Shown: positions 44,002 through 52,940, numbered from the stretch's first letter. The stretch: DNA of 64,000 nucleotides from Bacillota bacterium (GCA_023421245.1 JAEZTV010000022.1:62001-126000), one strand, 5' to 3'. Notes: a model not told the origin generated them from the sequence alone. Program-made: numbers and translations.

Positions 44002-44354
44002 AGAAAAAAAGAGAGGGTAAACTACAGTTGTAATGTACTCTTTCTGGAATAAAGCCATGTTTCTATAAGCGGTAACTATCAGCGCGGTTTGATAGCTCGT
44101 CCTCTTGCGTTGGATTATATGCTGTAAATACCCAATCTACATAGGCAATACCGGAAGTATTGGTGAACGTCGTTATGCGTCGTTAAACTACTGTTTTAAG
44201 GTTCATTTTTGAATTTATATTTATTAGATTGCAACAAAGTTCCATGTCGCTGCACGGTTTATGGGTTGCAAAACAACGGTACTATGAGGTAACGTATAGG
44301 TATGGATATACAGTATAGCTCGCTAGACATACAATCTGCAAGGAGGAAAACGCA
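44002..44354 (+). other. Leader/intergenic region before galK
   Basis: About 350 bp without an ORF. The only clear dyad is CTATCA-N8-TGATAG (44076-44095). The region presumably carries the gal promoter, but no strong -35/-10 pair or cre-like site was recognised. No similarity to the intergenic repeat family was seen. Confidence 0.4.
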
Positions 44355-45641
44355 ATGCAAACCGCACAACTTAAAGAACAACTAAAACAGGGCGTATACC
44401 AAACAGCCTTTGCGGCACTCTATGGCTGTGATGCCGCGGGTGTGCAGGGGCAGGCCGCACGCTACACAGCCGCCGCCGACCGGTTTGACACGCTGTTTGG
44501 AGAAAGACGAGAGATTGCCTTGTTCAGCGCACCGGGGCGGACAGAAATCGGCGGGAATCACACCGACCATCAACGCGGCCGGGTACTTGCAGCGGCTGTC
44601 AACCTCGATGTTATTGCGGTTGCGTCCGCAAATAGGGATAACGTTATCCGCATCAAAAGTGAAGGCTATGAGATGGATGTGGCAGACCTTGCTCACCTTG
44701 CGCCGCAAGCCGCCGAACAGGGTAAATCTGCTGCGCTCATTCGCGGAATTGCCGCGCGGTTTGCGGCCCTTGGGTACCGCATCGGCGGCTTTGATGCATA
44801 CACCACCTCGGATGTACTTTCCGGCTCGGGTCTTTCCTCCTCCGCGGCCTTTGAGGTGCTGGTGGGAACGATATTAAACCATTTGTATAATGGTGGGGAG
44901 ATTTCAGCCCCTGTAATTGCCCAGATCGGCCAGTACGCCGAAAACGAATACTTCGGCAAACCCTGCGGACTGATGGATCAAACTGCATCCGCGGTGGGCG
45001 GATTTGTCGCAATTGACTTTGCAAACCCCGATTCTCCGGTCATTGAGCAAATTCCATATGACCTTGCATCCTCCGGCTATGCACTTTGCATCGTTAATAC
45101 CGGGGGCAACCACGCAAGCCTTACCCCCGATTACGCGGCTATCCCTGCCGAGATGCTGGAGGTTGCCGCGCAGTTCGGCAAGCAGTACCTTCGTGATGTG
45201 CCGCAACAAGAGTTTTATGAGAAAATCGCTTCGCTGCGCGGCGCGGTAAGCGATCGTGCCATCCTGCGGGCACTCCATTTCTTTGCCGATAATAAGCGTG
45301 CCCTGCAACAGGCAAAAGCGTTGCAAGGTGGTAACTTTGCTGAATTTTTAGAGCTTGTGCAGGCATCCGGCCGCTCCTCGTGGCAGTATCTGCAAAATGT
45401 GTACGCTCCTAGTGTTCCGCGTGAACAAGGGTTATCGCTTGCGCTTGCACTTACCGCACAAATCCTTTCGCAGCAGGGCGCATGGCGTGTGCACGGCGGC
45501 GGATTTGCCGGCACCATACAGGCGTTTGTTCCCAATGCGCTGCTGGACGGTTATAGGCGGGAGATGGAACGCGTATTTGGCGAGGATACCTGCCATATCC
45601 TTTCGGTGCGCCCGATGGGGGGCATTCGGGTATTGCCGTAA
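44355..45641 (+). CDS. galK: Galactokinase
   Basis: A 428-aa GHMP kinase that phosphorylates galactose at C1 in the Leloir pathway. The galactokinase signature GRTEIGGNHTDHQRG begins at residue 61, the ATP loop is VLSGSGLSSSAAFEVLVG, and a C-terminal HGGGFAGTIQAFV motif is present. It is slightly longer than the common 390 aa because of a 45-residue N-terminal extension, as in many Clostridia. AAGGAGG lies before ATG 44355. Followed 45 bp later by galT. Confidence 0.95.
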   Translation: MQTAQLKEQLKQGVYQTAFAALYGCDAAGVQGQAARYTAAADRFDTLFGERREIALFSAPGRTEIGGNHTDHQRGRVLAAAVNLDVIAVASANRDNVIRIKSEGYEMDVADLAHLAPQAAEQGKSAALIRGIAARFAALGYRIGGFDAYTTSDVLSGSGLSSSAAFEVLVGTILNHLYNGGEISAPVIAQIGQYAENEYFGKPCGLMDQTASAVGGFVAIDFANPDSPVIEQIPYDLASSGYALCIVNTGGNHASLTPDYAAIPAEMLEVAAQFGKQYLRDVPQQEFYEKIASLRGAVSDRAILRALHFFADNKRALQQAKALQGGNFAEFLELVQASGRSSWQYLQNVYAPSVPREQGLSLALALTAQILSQQGAWRVHGGGFAGTIQAFVPNALLDGYRREMERVFGEDTCHILSVRPMGGIRVLP

Positions 45642-45686
45642 CGCGGCACAGCAGGTGCCCCACACAGTGATAGGAGGAAGATACAC

Positions 45687-46667
45687 ATGGCGGAGCTACG
45701 CTGGCATCCCTTAACACAGGACTGGGTGATGATCGCCTCACACCGGCAGGCGCGCCCCCAGATGCCAAAGGATTGGTGCCCTTTTTGTCCCGGTTCGGGC
45801 AAGGTGCCCGAACAGTTTGAGGTTTATAAATACGACAACGATTTTCCAGCGCTGTCGCTTACCCCGCCGGTTCCGGACGACGTTGCCACCGATTTTTATC
45901 ATACAGCGCCCGCATACGGCAAATGCGAGGTGATTCTCTACGCCTCCGGTCATACGACCACCGTGCCCGAGCTTCCGGATGCCCATGTGGAGAAGTTGGT
46001 TGATTTATGGTGTGAGCGATTTGCGGCCATTACCGCGGATGATAAGATTAAGTATTGCTATATTTTTGAAAACCGCGGGGATGTTGTAGGTGTCACCATG
46101 CCTCATCCGCACGGGCAGATCTATGGATTTCCTTTTATCCCGAAGAAAATTGCGCTTGAAAGCCAGTCGGCGGAGCAGCACTTTGCAAACACCGGACGCT
46201 GCCTGTTCTGCGATATGCACAGCCAGGAGTTGGAGGTAAAGAAGCGCATCATATTTGAAAACGAGCAGTTTACTGTGTTTTTGCCCTTTTTTACCGAGTA
46301 TCCTTATGGCGTGTACATCATCTCAAAGGAGCACAGGCAGGTTATCACCGAGCTTACCGGCGGGGAAAAACGCGCACTTGCCCGTACATTTAAACAAACG
46401 ATCGGAATGCTGGACTGCCTGTTCGGGTATCCCTTCCCATATATGATGTGCATGCACAATGCGCCGGTCAACGGGCGCGACTATCGGAAGGACTATCATT
46501 TTCACATCGAGTTCTTTCCCCCAATGCGTTCGGCGGACAAGCAGAAATTTAACGCCGCAAGCGAGACGGGTGTTTGGGCGCACTGCAATCCTACCTGCCC
46601 GGAGGAAACCGCGCAGGAACTGCGTGATGCATACGCAAAATACCAAAAGCAAGAACAAACAAGATGA
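45687..46667 (+). CDS. galT: Galactose-1-phosphate uridylyltransferase (class I)
   Basis: A 326-aa HIT-superfamily enzyme that swaps UMP between UDP-glucose and galactose-1-phosphate. The active site is H140-P-H142-G-Q144, and zinc ligands CPFCPG lie at 31-36. The C-terminal HIT-like half contains YHFHIEFFPP. It is class I, unlike the class II GalT of many Lactobacillales. Middle gene of galK-galT-galE; the distance to galE is enlarged to 294 bp by a repeat element. Confidence 0.95.
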   Translation: MAELRWHPLTQDWVMIASHRQARPQMPKDWCPFCPGSGKVPEQFEVYKYDNDFPALSLTPPVPDDVATDFYHTAPAYGKCEVILYASGHTTTVPELPDAHVEKLVDLWCERFAAITADDKIKYCYIFENRGDVVGVTMPHPHGQIYGFPFIPKKIALESQSAEQHFANTGRCLFCDMHSQELEVKKRIIFENEQFTVFLPFFTEYPYGVYIISKEHRQVITELTGGEKRALARTFKQTIGMLDCLFGYPFPYMMCMHNAPVNGRDYRKDYHFHIEFFPPMRSADKQKFNAASETGVWAHCNPTCPEETAQELRDAYAKYQKQEQTR

Positions 46668-46732
46668 ATTAAAATTGCTCTATGCAGCTTATGTAAGCTA
46701 AGGGTATAATGATATAGTATACAGCCACTATT

Positions 46733-46940
46733 TTATGTCCGCTAAATAAACCGGAAATTGGAGAATGCGCAAGCATTCTTGCTGTTTATGGTGTTGTTAT
46801 TTTTCCCAAATGCAAGGGTTTCCTTCTGGAAGCACCGGTTCATTGAGACATCAAGTAATGGTTGCGCAGCTTGAAAACCTCATGTTTTCAAGCTGCAGCG
46901 CAAACAAATCGAAAATCGGTTTGTTCATCAGACATTATTT
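46733..46940. repeat. Structured intergenic repeat, copy C (between galT and galE)
   Basis: About 208 bp with imperfect inverted ends (TTATGTCCGCTAAATAAACCG left; AATGTCTGATGAACAAACCG on the minus strand at right, about 15 of 20 alike). Hairpins: GAATGC-GCAA-GCATTC (46763-46778), a perfect 11-bp AGCTTGAAAAC/GTTTTCAAGCT (46868-46894) and AACAAA/TTTGTT (46903-46925). It shares GGAAGCACCGGTTCA with copy D and AGACATCAAG-AATG with copies A and B. Confidence 0.65.
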
Positions 46941-46961
46941 AGGAAAGGTGAGGAGAACGAT

Positions 46962-47972
46962 ATGAAGGTACTGGTAACGGGCGGCGCAGGATTTATCGGC
47001 AGCCATACCTGCGTGGAGCTGCTTAATGCAGGTCACGAGGTGATTGTGGTGGATAACCTGTGTAATTCAAAGCAGGAGACCATCGACCGAATTTGTGAGA
47101 TTTCGGGCAGGGAGGTCATATTTTACCCTGCGGATATCCGCGACAGGGACGGCCTGCGCGCTGTGTTTTCCCGGCATGATGTTGATGCGGTGATTCATTT
47201 CGCGGGGCTGAAAGCGGTTGGCGAATCGGTGAAACAGCCGCTTGCCTATTACGATAACAACGTATATGGCACCATGATGCTCTGTCAGGTGATGGAAGAG
47301 GCCGGCTGCAAAACGATTGTATTCTCCTCCTCTGCCACTGTGTACGGCATGAATAATCCCATCCCGTACAAAGAGGAATATCCTACAAGTGCCGTCAATC
47401 CATATGGCAGCACCAAGGCGACAGTAGAGCAGATGCTTCTTGACGTTTGCGGCTCAGATTCCGATTGGAGTGCGATGCTGCTGCGGTACTTCAATCCCAT
47501 CGGCGCACATAAAAGCGGACTGATTGGTGAGAACCCCAACGGTATTCCCAACAATCTTCTGCCTTATGTGGCACAGGTCGCGGTGGGTAAGCTGTCGTAT
47601 CTCAATGTATTCGGCAATGATTATGATACCTGCGACGGCACCGGTGTGCGCGACTATATCCATGTGGTCGATCTTGCCATCGGGCACCTGAAGGCGCTTG
47701 ATTACGCCGCACAGCACAAGGGAGCAGAGGCGGTTAATCTCGGTACGGGTAAAGGTACGAGCGTGATGGAGATTGTAAAGGCATACCGTAAAGCGAGCGG
47801 CAAAGAGATTCCCATAAATGTTGCCCCCCGTCGCGCAGGTGACCTTGCAGAATACTACGCGCATACCGGTAAGGCGAAGGAGCTGCTCGGTTGGCAGGCG
47901 ACAAGGGGTATTGATGAGATGTGCGCTGATAGCTGGCAGTTTATGCAGAATATTTCGCAGGACGGCCGCTGA
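46962..47972 (+). CDS. galE: UDP-glucose 4-epimerase
   Basis: A 336-aa extended short-chain dehydrogenase. NAD loop GGAGFIGSH is at 7-15, FSSSATVYG carries the Ser, and NPYGSTKATVEQ carries the Tyr-xxx-Lys pair. It interconverts UDP-galactose and UDP-glucose and closes the Leloir cycle after galK and galT. ATG 46962 follows GTGAGGAG. A terminator follows at 47998. Confidence 0.96.
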   Translation: MKVLVTGGAGFIGSHTCVELLNAGHEVIVVDNLCNSKQETIDRICEISGREVIFYPADIRDRDGLRAVFSRHDVDAVIHFAGLKAVGESVKQPLAYYDNNVYGTMMLCQVMEEAGCKTIVFSSSATVYGMNNPIPYKEEYPTSAVNPYGSTKATVEQMLLDVCGSDSDWSAMLLRYFNPIGAHKSGLIGENPNGIPNNLLPYVAQVAVGKLSYLNVFGNDYDTCDGTGVRDYIHVVDLAIGHLKALDYAAQHKGAEAVNLGTGKGTSVMEIVKAYRKASGKEIPINVAPRRAGDLAEYYAHTGKAKELLGWQATRGIDEMCADSWQFMQNISQDGR

Positions 47973-47997
47973 ATACAAATCATTACTGTTCACAAAT

Positions 47998-48045
47998 AAC
48001 AGAAAGCGGGAACTTCGTTTTTATAACGTTTTCCGCTTTTCTGTT
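47998..48045 (+). terminator. Terminator of the gal genes
   Basis: AACAGAAAGCGG pairs with CCGCTTTTCTGTT (one bulge) about 25 bp after galE. Confidence 0.75.
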
Positions 48046-48091
48046 GTATCGTGCCATTATTTGTGTTATATTACTATCAAAGTCTATTTTA

Positions 48092-48240
48092 ATTTTTGCT
48101 GAATAGTTAAAAATGCAGCCGCTATGCGGCTTTAAAAGCACCTCCTATATTCATAGACACCAAGGAACGCTTAAATTGATAAGAATGGTTCAAACAAGCT
48201 GTTTTTATCAATTGTATGCTTCAGCATAGGCACTAATTTA
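48092..48240. repeat. Structured intergenic repeat, copy B
   Basis: About 150 bp after galE, roughly 80% alike to copy A over 130 bp. It has the hairpin GCCGC-TAT-GCGGC (48118-48130), the conserved block CCTATATTCATAGACA-CAAGGAA, a long stem AATTGATAA/TTATCAATT (48173-48214) and TATGC-TTCA-GCATA (48216-48229). Stem changes relative to copy A are compensated. It ends TAGGCACTAATTTA, like the TAGGCATTATATA end of copy A. Confidence 0.65.
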
Positions 48241-48401
48241 CAAAACTACCTCGTTCAAATGCTGCGGTGGCAAGTAAAGCTTGCCGATTTAAACTACATC
48301 TATGCTTTTCATACGGAACCATCTTGTTCTTGCATTTGTATTACATATTAAGCTGATGATTGCCTGCATATTCATCTGTGCAGTAAAAGGATGATGACAT
48401 C

Positions 48402-50060
48402 ATGGCCTATATTTACACGCTAAGCCATCTTCTGATACCCGGCTCTGCAGAGCGACTTGCTGTTGAGGCATCTCGTTTTGGACAGTTGCTGCTTGCTTAT
48501 GTGGCGGCAGCAATCAAGTCGTCATCGGGTATGCAGCCGCCGGCACGGCATTCCCTTCTTCGCACGGAGATGTTTGCTGTCGCAGAACTCCGCAGCTTGT
48601 GGGAGGATCTGCTGGAGATTTGGCGCATCGTCCTCTCAAACAGGAATGCGTTGATGATACTATTAATAAGTATCATATGCGCATTTGTTTTGGCGGCACT
48701 GATATCGGTCTTGATCTTCCGTCTTCGCGCCGGACACAAGACGGCGGGCATCGCCTATATCGACCAGACAACCGGCTGTGATAATTATGCGGCGTTTACG
48801 CAAAAGGCAACCGCCTTGCTCGCAAGGGGCGGACGGTATGCCTATGTGCTGTTTGACATCAACCGTTTTAAGGCCATTAATAATACCTACGGATTCCAAG
48901 AAGGGAACTGCCTGCTGGTGCTTGTTGCGCAGCAGCTAAAGGAGTTTACTCGGGAATCAGAGGCGTTTGCCCGTTCGACGGATGATAATTTCACCCTTCT
49001 TTTGCACTACAGCTCGCAGGAAGAGCTAACTCAGCGGCTGACTGCACTGTTTGGGCGGATGAAATATTTTTATTCTGCGCGAAACAAATTGGAATACCAG
49101 ATCAATTACGCGTGCGGCATCTATGTTGTTTCCGACAGGTCTATCGGACTGCAGTACTGCTACGAAAATGCCCAGATGGCAAAGCGCAGCGTAAAGGATT
49201 TATATGATACGGCCATCTCGTTTTTTGACGAATCGCTCCGGCAGCGCGTGATTGAAACCCAAGAGATTGAAATGTCGATGTACAGTGCGCTGAAGAATCG
49301 GGAGTACGAAGTCTATCTGCAACCAAAATATGATCTGAAGACCGACCGCATCGCAGGTGCCGAAGCGCTTGTTCGCTGGCATCATCCCACTATGGGCTTT
49401 TTGGTCCCGGCACGATTCATTTCCATTTTGGAGCAAAACGGTTTTCTGCTGCAGCTGGATTGCTATGTGCACGAGGAGGTTTGCCGTATTATACGCGCGT
49501 GGATTGATGCGGGAGAACAGCCCGTGCCGATTTCCGTGAACATGTCCAGACTGCACGCAAAACAATCGGCCTTTGTCGAGCGCATTGAAGAGACGGTGCG
49601 CCGGTACGAGGTGCCGTCCGAGTATATTGAGATAGAGCTGACCGAAACCGCTTTTCATGACGATACCCAGCAGATTATTGATGTAATGCAGCGCTTGAAG
49701 GATAAAGGCTTTCGCCTTGCAATGGATGACTTTGGCTCGGGGTATTCCTCGCTCAACCTGCTTAACATACTTCCGGTGGATGTTATTAAACTCGACCGCA
49801 TGATGTTCCACGAGCTTGATAAACATGACCGGAGCAAAAAGATTGTAACCAATGCCATCCACATCGTCCGCGACCTTGAGATGACGGCTGTTGCGGAGGG
49901 CATCGAAACGCAGGAACAGATTGATTTTCTCAAAGACATTGAGTGCGATATGGTGCAGGGCTACTATTATGCAAAGCCCATGCCTGTTACGCAGTTTGAG
50001 CTGCTGGCGTTTTCCCGGGTTATAAACAACGAAGCTGCGGCAAGCGCTAAAAATGCTTAA
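48402..50060 (+). CDS. Membrane GGDEF-EAL protein, probable cyclic-di-GMP phosphodiesterase
   Basis: A 552-aa protein with one membrane helix at about residues 83-107. A GGDEF domain follows in which the signature is degraded to STDDN (192-196), so cyclase activity is unlikely. The C-terminal EAL domain looks complete: E321-A-L, EIELTETAF, MDDFGSGYSSLNLL, DVIKLDRMM, VAEGIETQEQ and VQGYYYAKPM. It is expected to degrade c-di-GMP, with the GGDEF relic as a possible GTP sensor (inference). ATG 48402 has only a weak ribosome site (AAGGATG). Confidence 0.9.
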   Translation: MAYIYTLSHLLIPGSAERLAVEASRFGQLLLAYVAAAIKSSSGMQPPARHSLLRTEMFAVAELRSLWEDLLEIWRIVLSNRNALMILLISIICAFVLAALISVLIFRLRAGHKTAGIAYIDQTTGCDNYAAFTQKATALLARGGRYAYVLFDINRFKAINNTYGFQEGNCLLVLVAQQLKEFTRESEAFARSTDDNFTLLLHYSSQEELTQRLTALFGRMKYFYSARNKLEYQINYACGIYVVSDRSIGLQYCYENAQMAKRSVKDLYDTAISFFDESLRQRVIETQEIEMSMYSALKNREYEVYLQPKYDLKTDRIAGAEALVRWHHPTMGFLVPARFISILEQNGFLLQLDCYVHEEVCRIIRAWIDAGEQPVPISVNMSRLHAKQSAFVERIEETVRRYEVPSEYIEIELTETAFHDDTQQIIDVMQRLKDKGFRLAMDDFGSGYSSLNLLNILPVDVIKLDRMMFHELDKHDRSKKIVTNAIHIVRDLEMTAVAEGIETQEQIDFLKDIECDMVQGYYYAKPMPVTQFELLAFSRVINNEAAASAKNA

Positions 50061-50091
50061 TTTTTGCCGGCTTTCACGCAAAATTTAACGG

Positions 50092-50127
50092 CGCGCCGAT
50101 ACAGTTGCAGTATCGGCGCGTTTGTTT
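50092..50127 (+). terminator. Terminator of the EAL gene
   Basis: CGCGCCGATAC (50092-50102) pairs with GTATCGGCGCG (50110-50120), then TTTGTTT. Confidence 0.85.
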
Positions 50128-50218
50128 GGTTGAAACGTGCAAATCAGTACATAATATTATTATCTTAAGCGAGAGTGATGGACGGCGCCATTGCTTTTAC
50201 AGGGTGAGGTGATTGATT

Positions 50219-51370
50219 GTGAGGAGAAAAAAGATTGCTGCACTCGTTGTGGCCTGTAGCGTTCTGTGCAGTTCTCTTTTGGGATGTGCACAGCCCCAAA
50301 ATGAAACCATTATCGTGGGAGGTGTCTTGTCACTGAGCGGTCCGGTTTCGGTGTATGGCAGTTCGATCAGCAATGGCATACAGCTTGCGACGCAACAGGT
50401 TAACCAGGCAGGAGGGTTGCTGGGAAAACAGATAGAGTATATCGAAGAGGATGATAAGGGTGAAGGTAAAGAGGCAAAAAAGGTTTATAAAGAGCTTAAA
50501 AAACAAAAGGTGGCAGGCATAATCGGCGCGGTAACCACCGAAGCCTCACTTGTGCTCGCGCAGGTATCCAGAAAAGACGGCATAGCTATTATATCGCCCA
50601 GTGCGACAGCAGCAGAGATAACCTCGTATGGGGACAATATGTTTAGTGTTTGCTATACAGACCCTTACCAAAGCAGAACAATGGCGTCGTTTGCGAGCGA
50701 GACGATGGCGGCAAAACGGATGGCGATTTTTTATGAGTTTTCCGATGCATATTCTTCAGGCAGTGCACATGAGTTTGGTGAGAGAGCAACACAATTGGGC
50801 GCTCAGGAAGTCATCTATTACACCTTCTCCAAAGATGACAGTGACTATACCCGACAGTTGAGTAAAATAAAAAAGGATAATCCGGAGGTAATTTTCATTC
50901 CAACGCAATACAAATCGTTTCGTCAGATTGCGGTGCAGGCAAAGCAGCTTGGCATTGATGCGGTCCTGCTTGGAAACGATGGATGTGAAATGGTTTTTAG
51001 CGATGCCTCACAGGAGGAGATTGGGGCACTGGAGGGTGTATACTTTTGTGCCGGATATTATGCGCAGCATGACGATGAGAAAAGCCGATTGTTTGCAGCT
51101 GCCTACGAGCAGCAATACGGCCGGCGCCCTGATTCGTTTGCGGCGCTGGGATATGACGCCGCAATGCTGTTGTACGGTGCAATTGAAGCGGTGGGTAAGC
51201 CTAATTCAGAAAAGGTCATTCAGCAGATTACCTGCTCTGAGACGGAAGGAGTTACAGGCCCAATCTATTTTAATTGTCTGGGTGACCCAGAGAACAAGCG
51301 AATCTTCATTTTTAAAATAGAACAGGGCCAACCGGTACTTCAGTCGCTTATTGCACCTGAGCCTGTATAA
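50219..51370 (+). CDS. Branched-chain-amino-acid-type solute-binding lipoprotein
   Basis: A 383-aa secreted lipoprotein. The signal peptide ends in the lipobox LLGC (Cys23). The rest is a periplasmic-binding-protein fold of the LivJ type (GGVLSLSGPVSVYGSSISNG, SPSATAAEITSYGDNMFSVC). No permease or ATPase genes are adjacent, so it may be an orphan binding protein or act as a sensor. The neighbouring c-di-GMP and CheX/CheY-like genes make a sensing role worth considering (inference). GTG 50219, with AGGTGA upstream; TTG 50213 is the alternative. Confidence 0.88.
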   Translation: MRRKKIAALVVACSVLCSSLLGCAQPQNETIIVGGVLSLSGPVSVYGSSISNGIQLATQQVNQAGGLLGKQIEYIEEDDKGEGKEAKKVYKELKKQKVAGIIGAVTTEASLVLAQVSRKDGIAIISPSATAAEITSYGDNMFSVCYTDPYQSRTMASFASETMAAKRMAIFYEFSDAYSSGSAHEFGERATQLGAQEVIYYTFSKDDSDYTRQLSKIKKDNPEVIFIPTQYKSFRQIAVQAKQLGIDAVLLGNDGCEMVFSDASQEEIGALEGVYFCAGYYAQHDDEKSRLFAAAYEQQYGRRPDSFAALGYDAAMLLYGAIEAVGKPNSEKVIQQITCSETEGVTGPIYFNCLGDPENKRIFIFKIEQGQPVLQSLIAPEPV

Positions 51371-51546
51371 ATGCCCACCAACCAAATCAAAAACTGAGAG
51401 GGACCGGAAATTCGCAAGCGTTCTTGTAATATGCGTTATTTTTGATTTTTTCGGGAGAGTAAGGATTTTCGAGGATAACCGTAAATCCTTGTGCTGAACC
51501 GGCGCTTCCAGAAGGAAGCACCGGTTCAGCGGGAGACTATGATAAG
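51366..51546. repeat. Structured intergenic repeat, copy D (overlaps a stop codon)
   Basis: Begins TATAAATGCCCACCAACC, of which the TAA at 51368-51370 is the stop codon of the lipoprotein gene. It matches the minus-strand right end of copy A. It contains AAGGATTT/AAATCCTT (51461-51490) and a very stable hairpin GAACCGG-C-GCTTCC-AGAA-GGAAGC-A-CCGGTTC (51495-51528). It shares GCAAGC-TTCTTG and GGAAGCACCGGTTCA with copy C. Confidence 0.6.
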
Positions 51547-51562
51547 GGTTTTATCCAATTTA

Positions 51563-51604
51563 AAAAGACCATGCGGCAGTATAAATGTTGCCGCATGGTC
51601 TTTT
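51563..51604. terminator. Bidirectional terminator
   Basis: A perfect 16-bp stem AAAAGACCATGCGGCA (51563-51578) with TGCCGCATGGTCTTTT (51589-51604), with T-runs both ways. It is 12 bp from the stop of the leftward CheX-like gene. Confidence 0.9.
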
Positions 51605-51615
51605 GGCTGTAGAAT

Positions 51616-52530
51616 TTACACAGAGTCGGAATCAACGTTTGGGTCGCATGGGGATAGCAGGAAGCGAACGGTGCCGAACGGGAATCCAATGGGTATAATA
51701 AAGCCGCTTTCAAAGCCATGCAGTGTTTTGCCGCTTAGCATCTGCTGGGGGTTCAGGTCAAGCTCAAGTGTCGTGGTATTCGAGACGTTTACCGCGAACA
51801 GACCGTTGTGCAGGTTTAAGAATTCTCCCGCAGAGGCTTGTGTGTATTCATTGTTTTCACACAATTCCTCCTGCGCATACCGCGATGCAAAGGCGACAAA
51901 GGTGTTTTCCTGCGCCTCAAGTGCGGTGAACAGGGTTACATCGCCGCGTACAAGCTGGGCCGCAAGCTGCCGTGCCGCAAAACAAGCCTGTGGCTCTTCG
52001 GCAGGCAAAAGGGTAAAGTCATCCCCGATAAAACGTATAATATTTTTAAACAACAGCGAAATATAGTCGGCGAACAGATCGGTCATCTGTGCCCGGTCAA
52101 GTTGATAGAAATCCGAGATGACCTGTCTGGCAGCGGCAAGCTTTTCATCCGAGAACTCTGTTTCGGTCATTCTGGAGGAAGCCTTGTACGACTCAAGCGC
52201 CGCCCCGAACTGTTCGTTGGTCATAGCGCCGCTGTCTACCAGTGCTTGCCCAAGCGTAAGGTAGCCGGATTTTTGAGCGGAGAGCAGCTCTTCTACCTGC
52301 TGTATGGTCATGTATCCGGACGCAACCGCAAGATCGCCGATGCGCATGTCGCGTATCGCCTGCAGACAATGCAGCTCGTCTACCTGCTGCGCGGTCAGAT
52401 ACCCCGCGTTAATAGCGAGCACACCAAGCTTAACGTGCACCTTGCTTTGCAGCTCAAGTGCCTTGTTTAGCTGCTCGCCGGTCACCAGCCTATTGTTAAG
52501 GAGATAGCTGCCAAAGAACTGTGTAAACAT
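51616..52530 (-). CDS. CheX-like domain protein with N-terminal helical repeats
   Basis: A 304-aa soluble protein. Residues 1-115 contain three similar units (LVTGEQLNKALELQ; YLTAQQVDELHCLQ; YMTIQQVEELLSAQ; AMTNEQFGAALESY) resembling the N-terminal domain of GspE/PilB-type proteins. Residues about 150-290 resemble CheX/CheC phosphatases (ASAGEFLNLHNGLFAVNVSN). It lies 26 bp downstream of a receiver-domain gene on the same strand, suggesting that it dephosphorylates or senses that receiver (inference). No flagellar or chemotaxis operon is nearby. Confidence 0.75.
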   Translation of the reverse strand: MFTQFFGSYLLNNRLVTGEQLNKALELQSKVHVKLGVLAINAGYLTAQQVDELHCLQAIRDMRIGDLAVASGYMTIQQVEELLSAQKSGYLTLGQALVDSGAMTNEQFGAALESYKASSRMTETEFSDEKLAAARQVISDFYQLDRAQMTDLFADYISLLFKNIIRFIGDDFTLLPAEEPQACFAARQLAAQLVRGDVTLFTALEAQENTFVAFASRYAQEELCENNEYTQASAGEFLNLHNGLFAVNVSNTTTLELDLNPQQMLSGKTLHGFESGFIIPIGFPFGTVRFLLSPCDPNVDSDSV

Positions 52531-52556
52531 ACCGTATCGTCGCCCCTCTGGCTATA

Positions 52557-52940
52557 TCAGCCGTTTTGTATGTTGCGGATAATTTTAAGTACCTGTTCGT
52601 TGGCAATGGGCTTTTGCAGAAAATCAAACACCCCAACGCTGACCGCCTCCTTGAGGTGCGTTTGCGTGCCGACCGACGATGCCATTACAACCTTAGCCTC
52701 GCTGTTGTGCGCGCGAATCTCCCGCAATGCTTCAAGCCCTGTTTTTCCGGGCATAATAATATCCATAAAAACAATATCGGGCAGATGTTCCTTGTACATG
52801 GATACCGCTTGCTCGCCGTTCGACGCCTCCCAAACGGTAGTGCATCCAATCGTTGCCAACAGCTCACGCAACCTTTTTCTCACCAGAATAGAATCATCGC
52901 AAACAAGCACCTTAATGTCTGAAAGCTTCATTTTCATCAT
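52557..52940 (-). CDS. CheY-like stand-alone response regulator
   Basis: A 127-aa single receiver domain. The acidic pair is D15-D16, the phospho-acceptor is D60 in VFMDIIMPGKTG, the switch serines are in VVMASSV (88-89), and the conserved lysine is K110 in FLQKP. There is no output domain. It is transcribed with the CheX-like gene. The start codon is unclear: ATG 52940, 52937 and 52931 all have weak ribosome sites. Confidence 0.92.
   Translation of the reverse strand: MMKMKLSDIKVLVCDDSILVRKRLRELLATIGCTTVWEASNGEQAVSMYKEHLPDIVFMDIIMPGKTGLEALREIRAHNSEAKVVMASSVGTQTHLKEAVSVGVFDFLQKPIANEQVLKIIRNIQNG

Noticed and set aside
44002..44354. Further copy of the repeat family before galK
   Set aside because: Length and position fit, but I found none of the shared blocks or end sequences, only one weak dyad.
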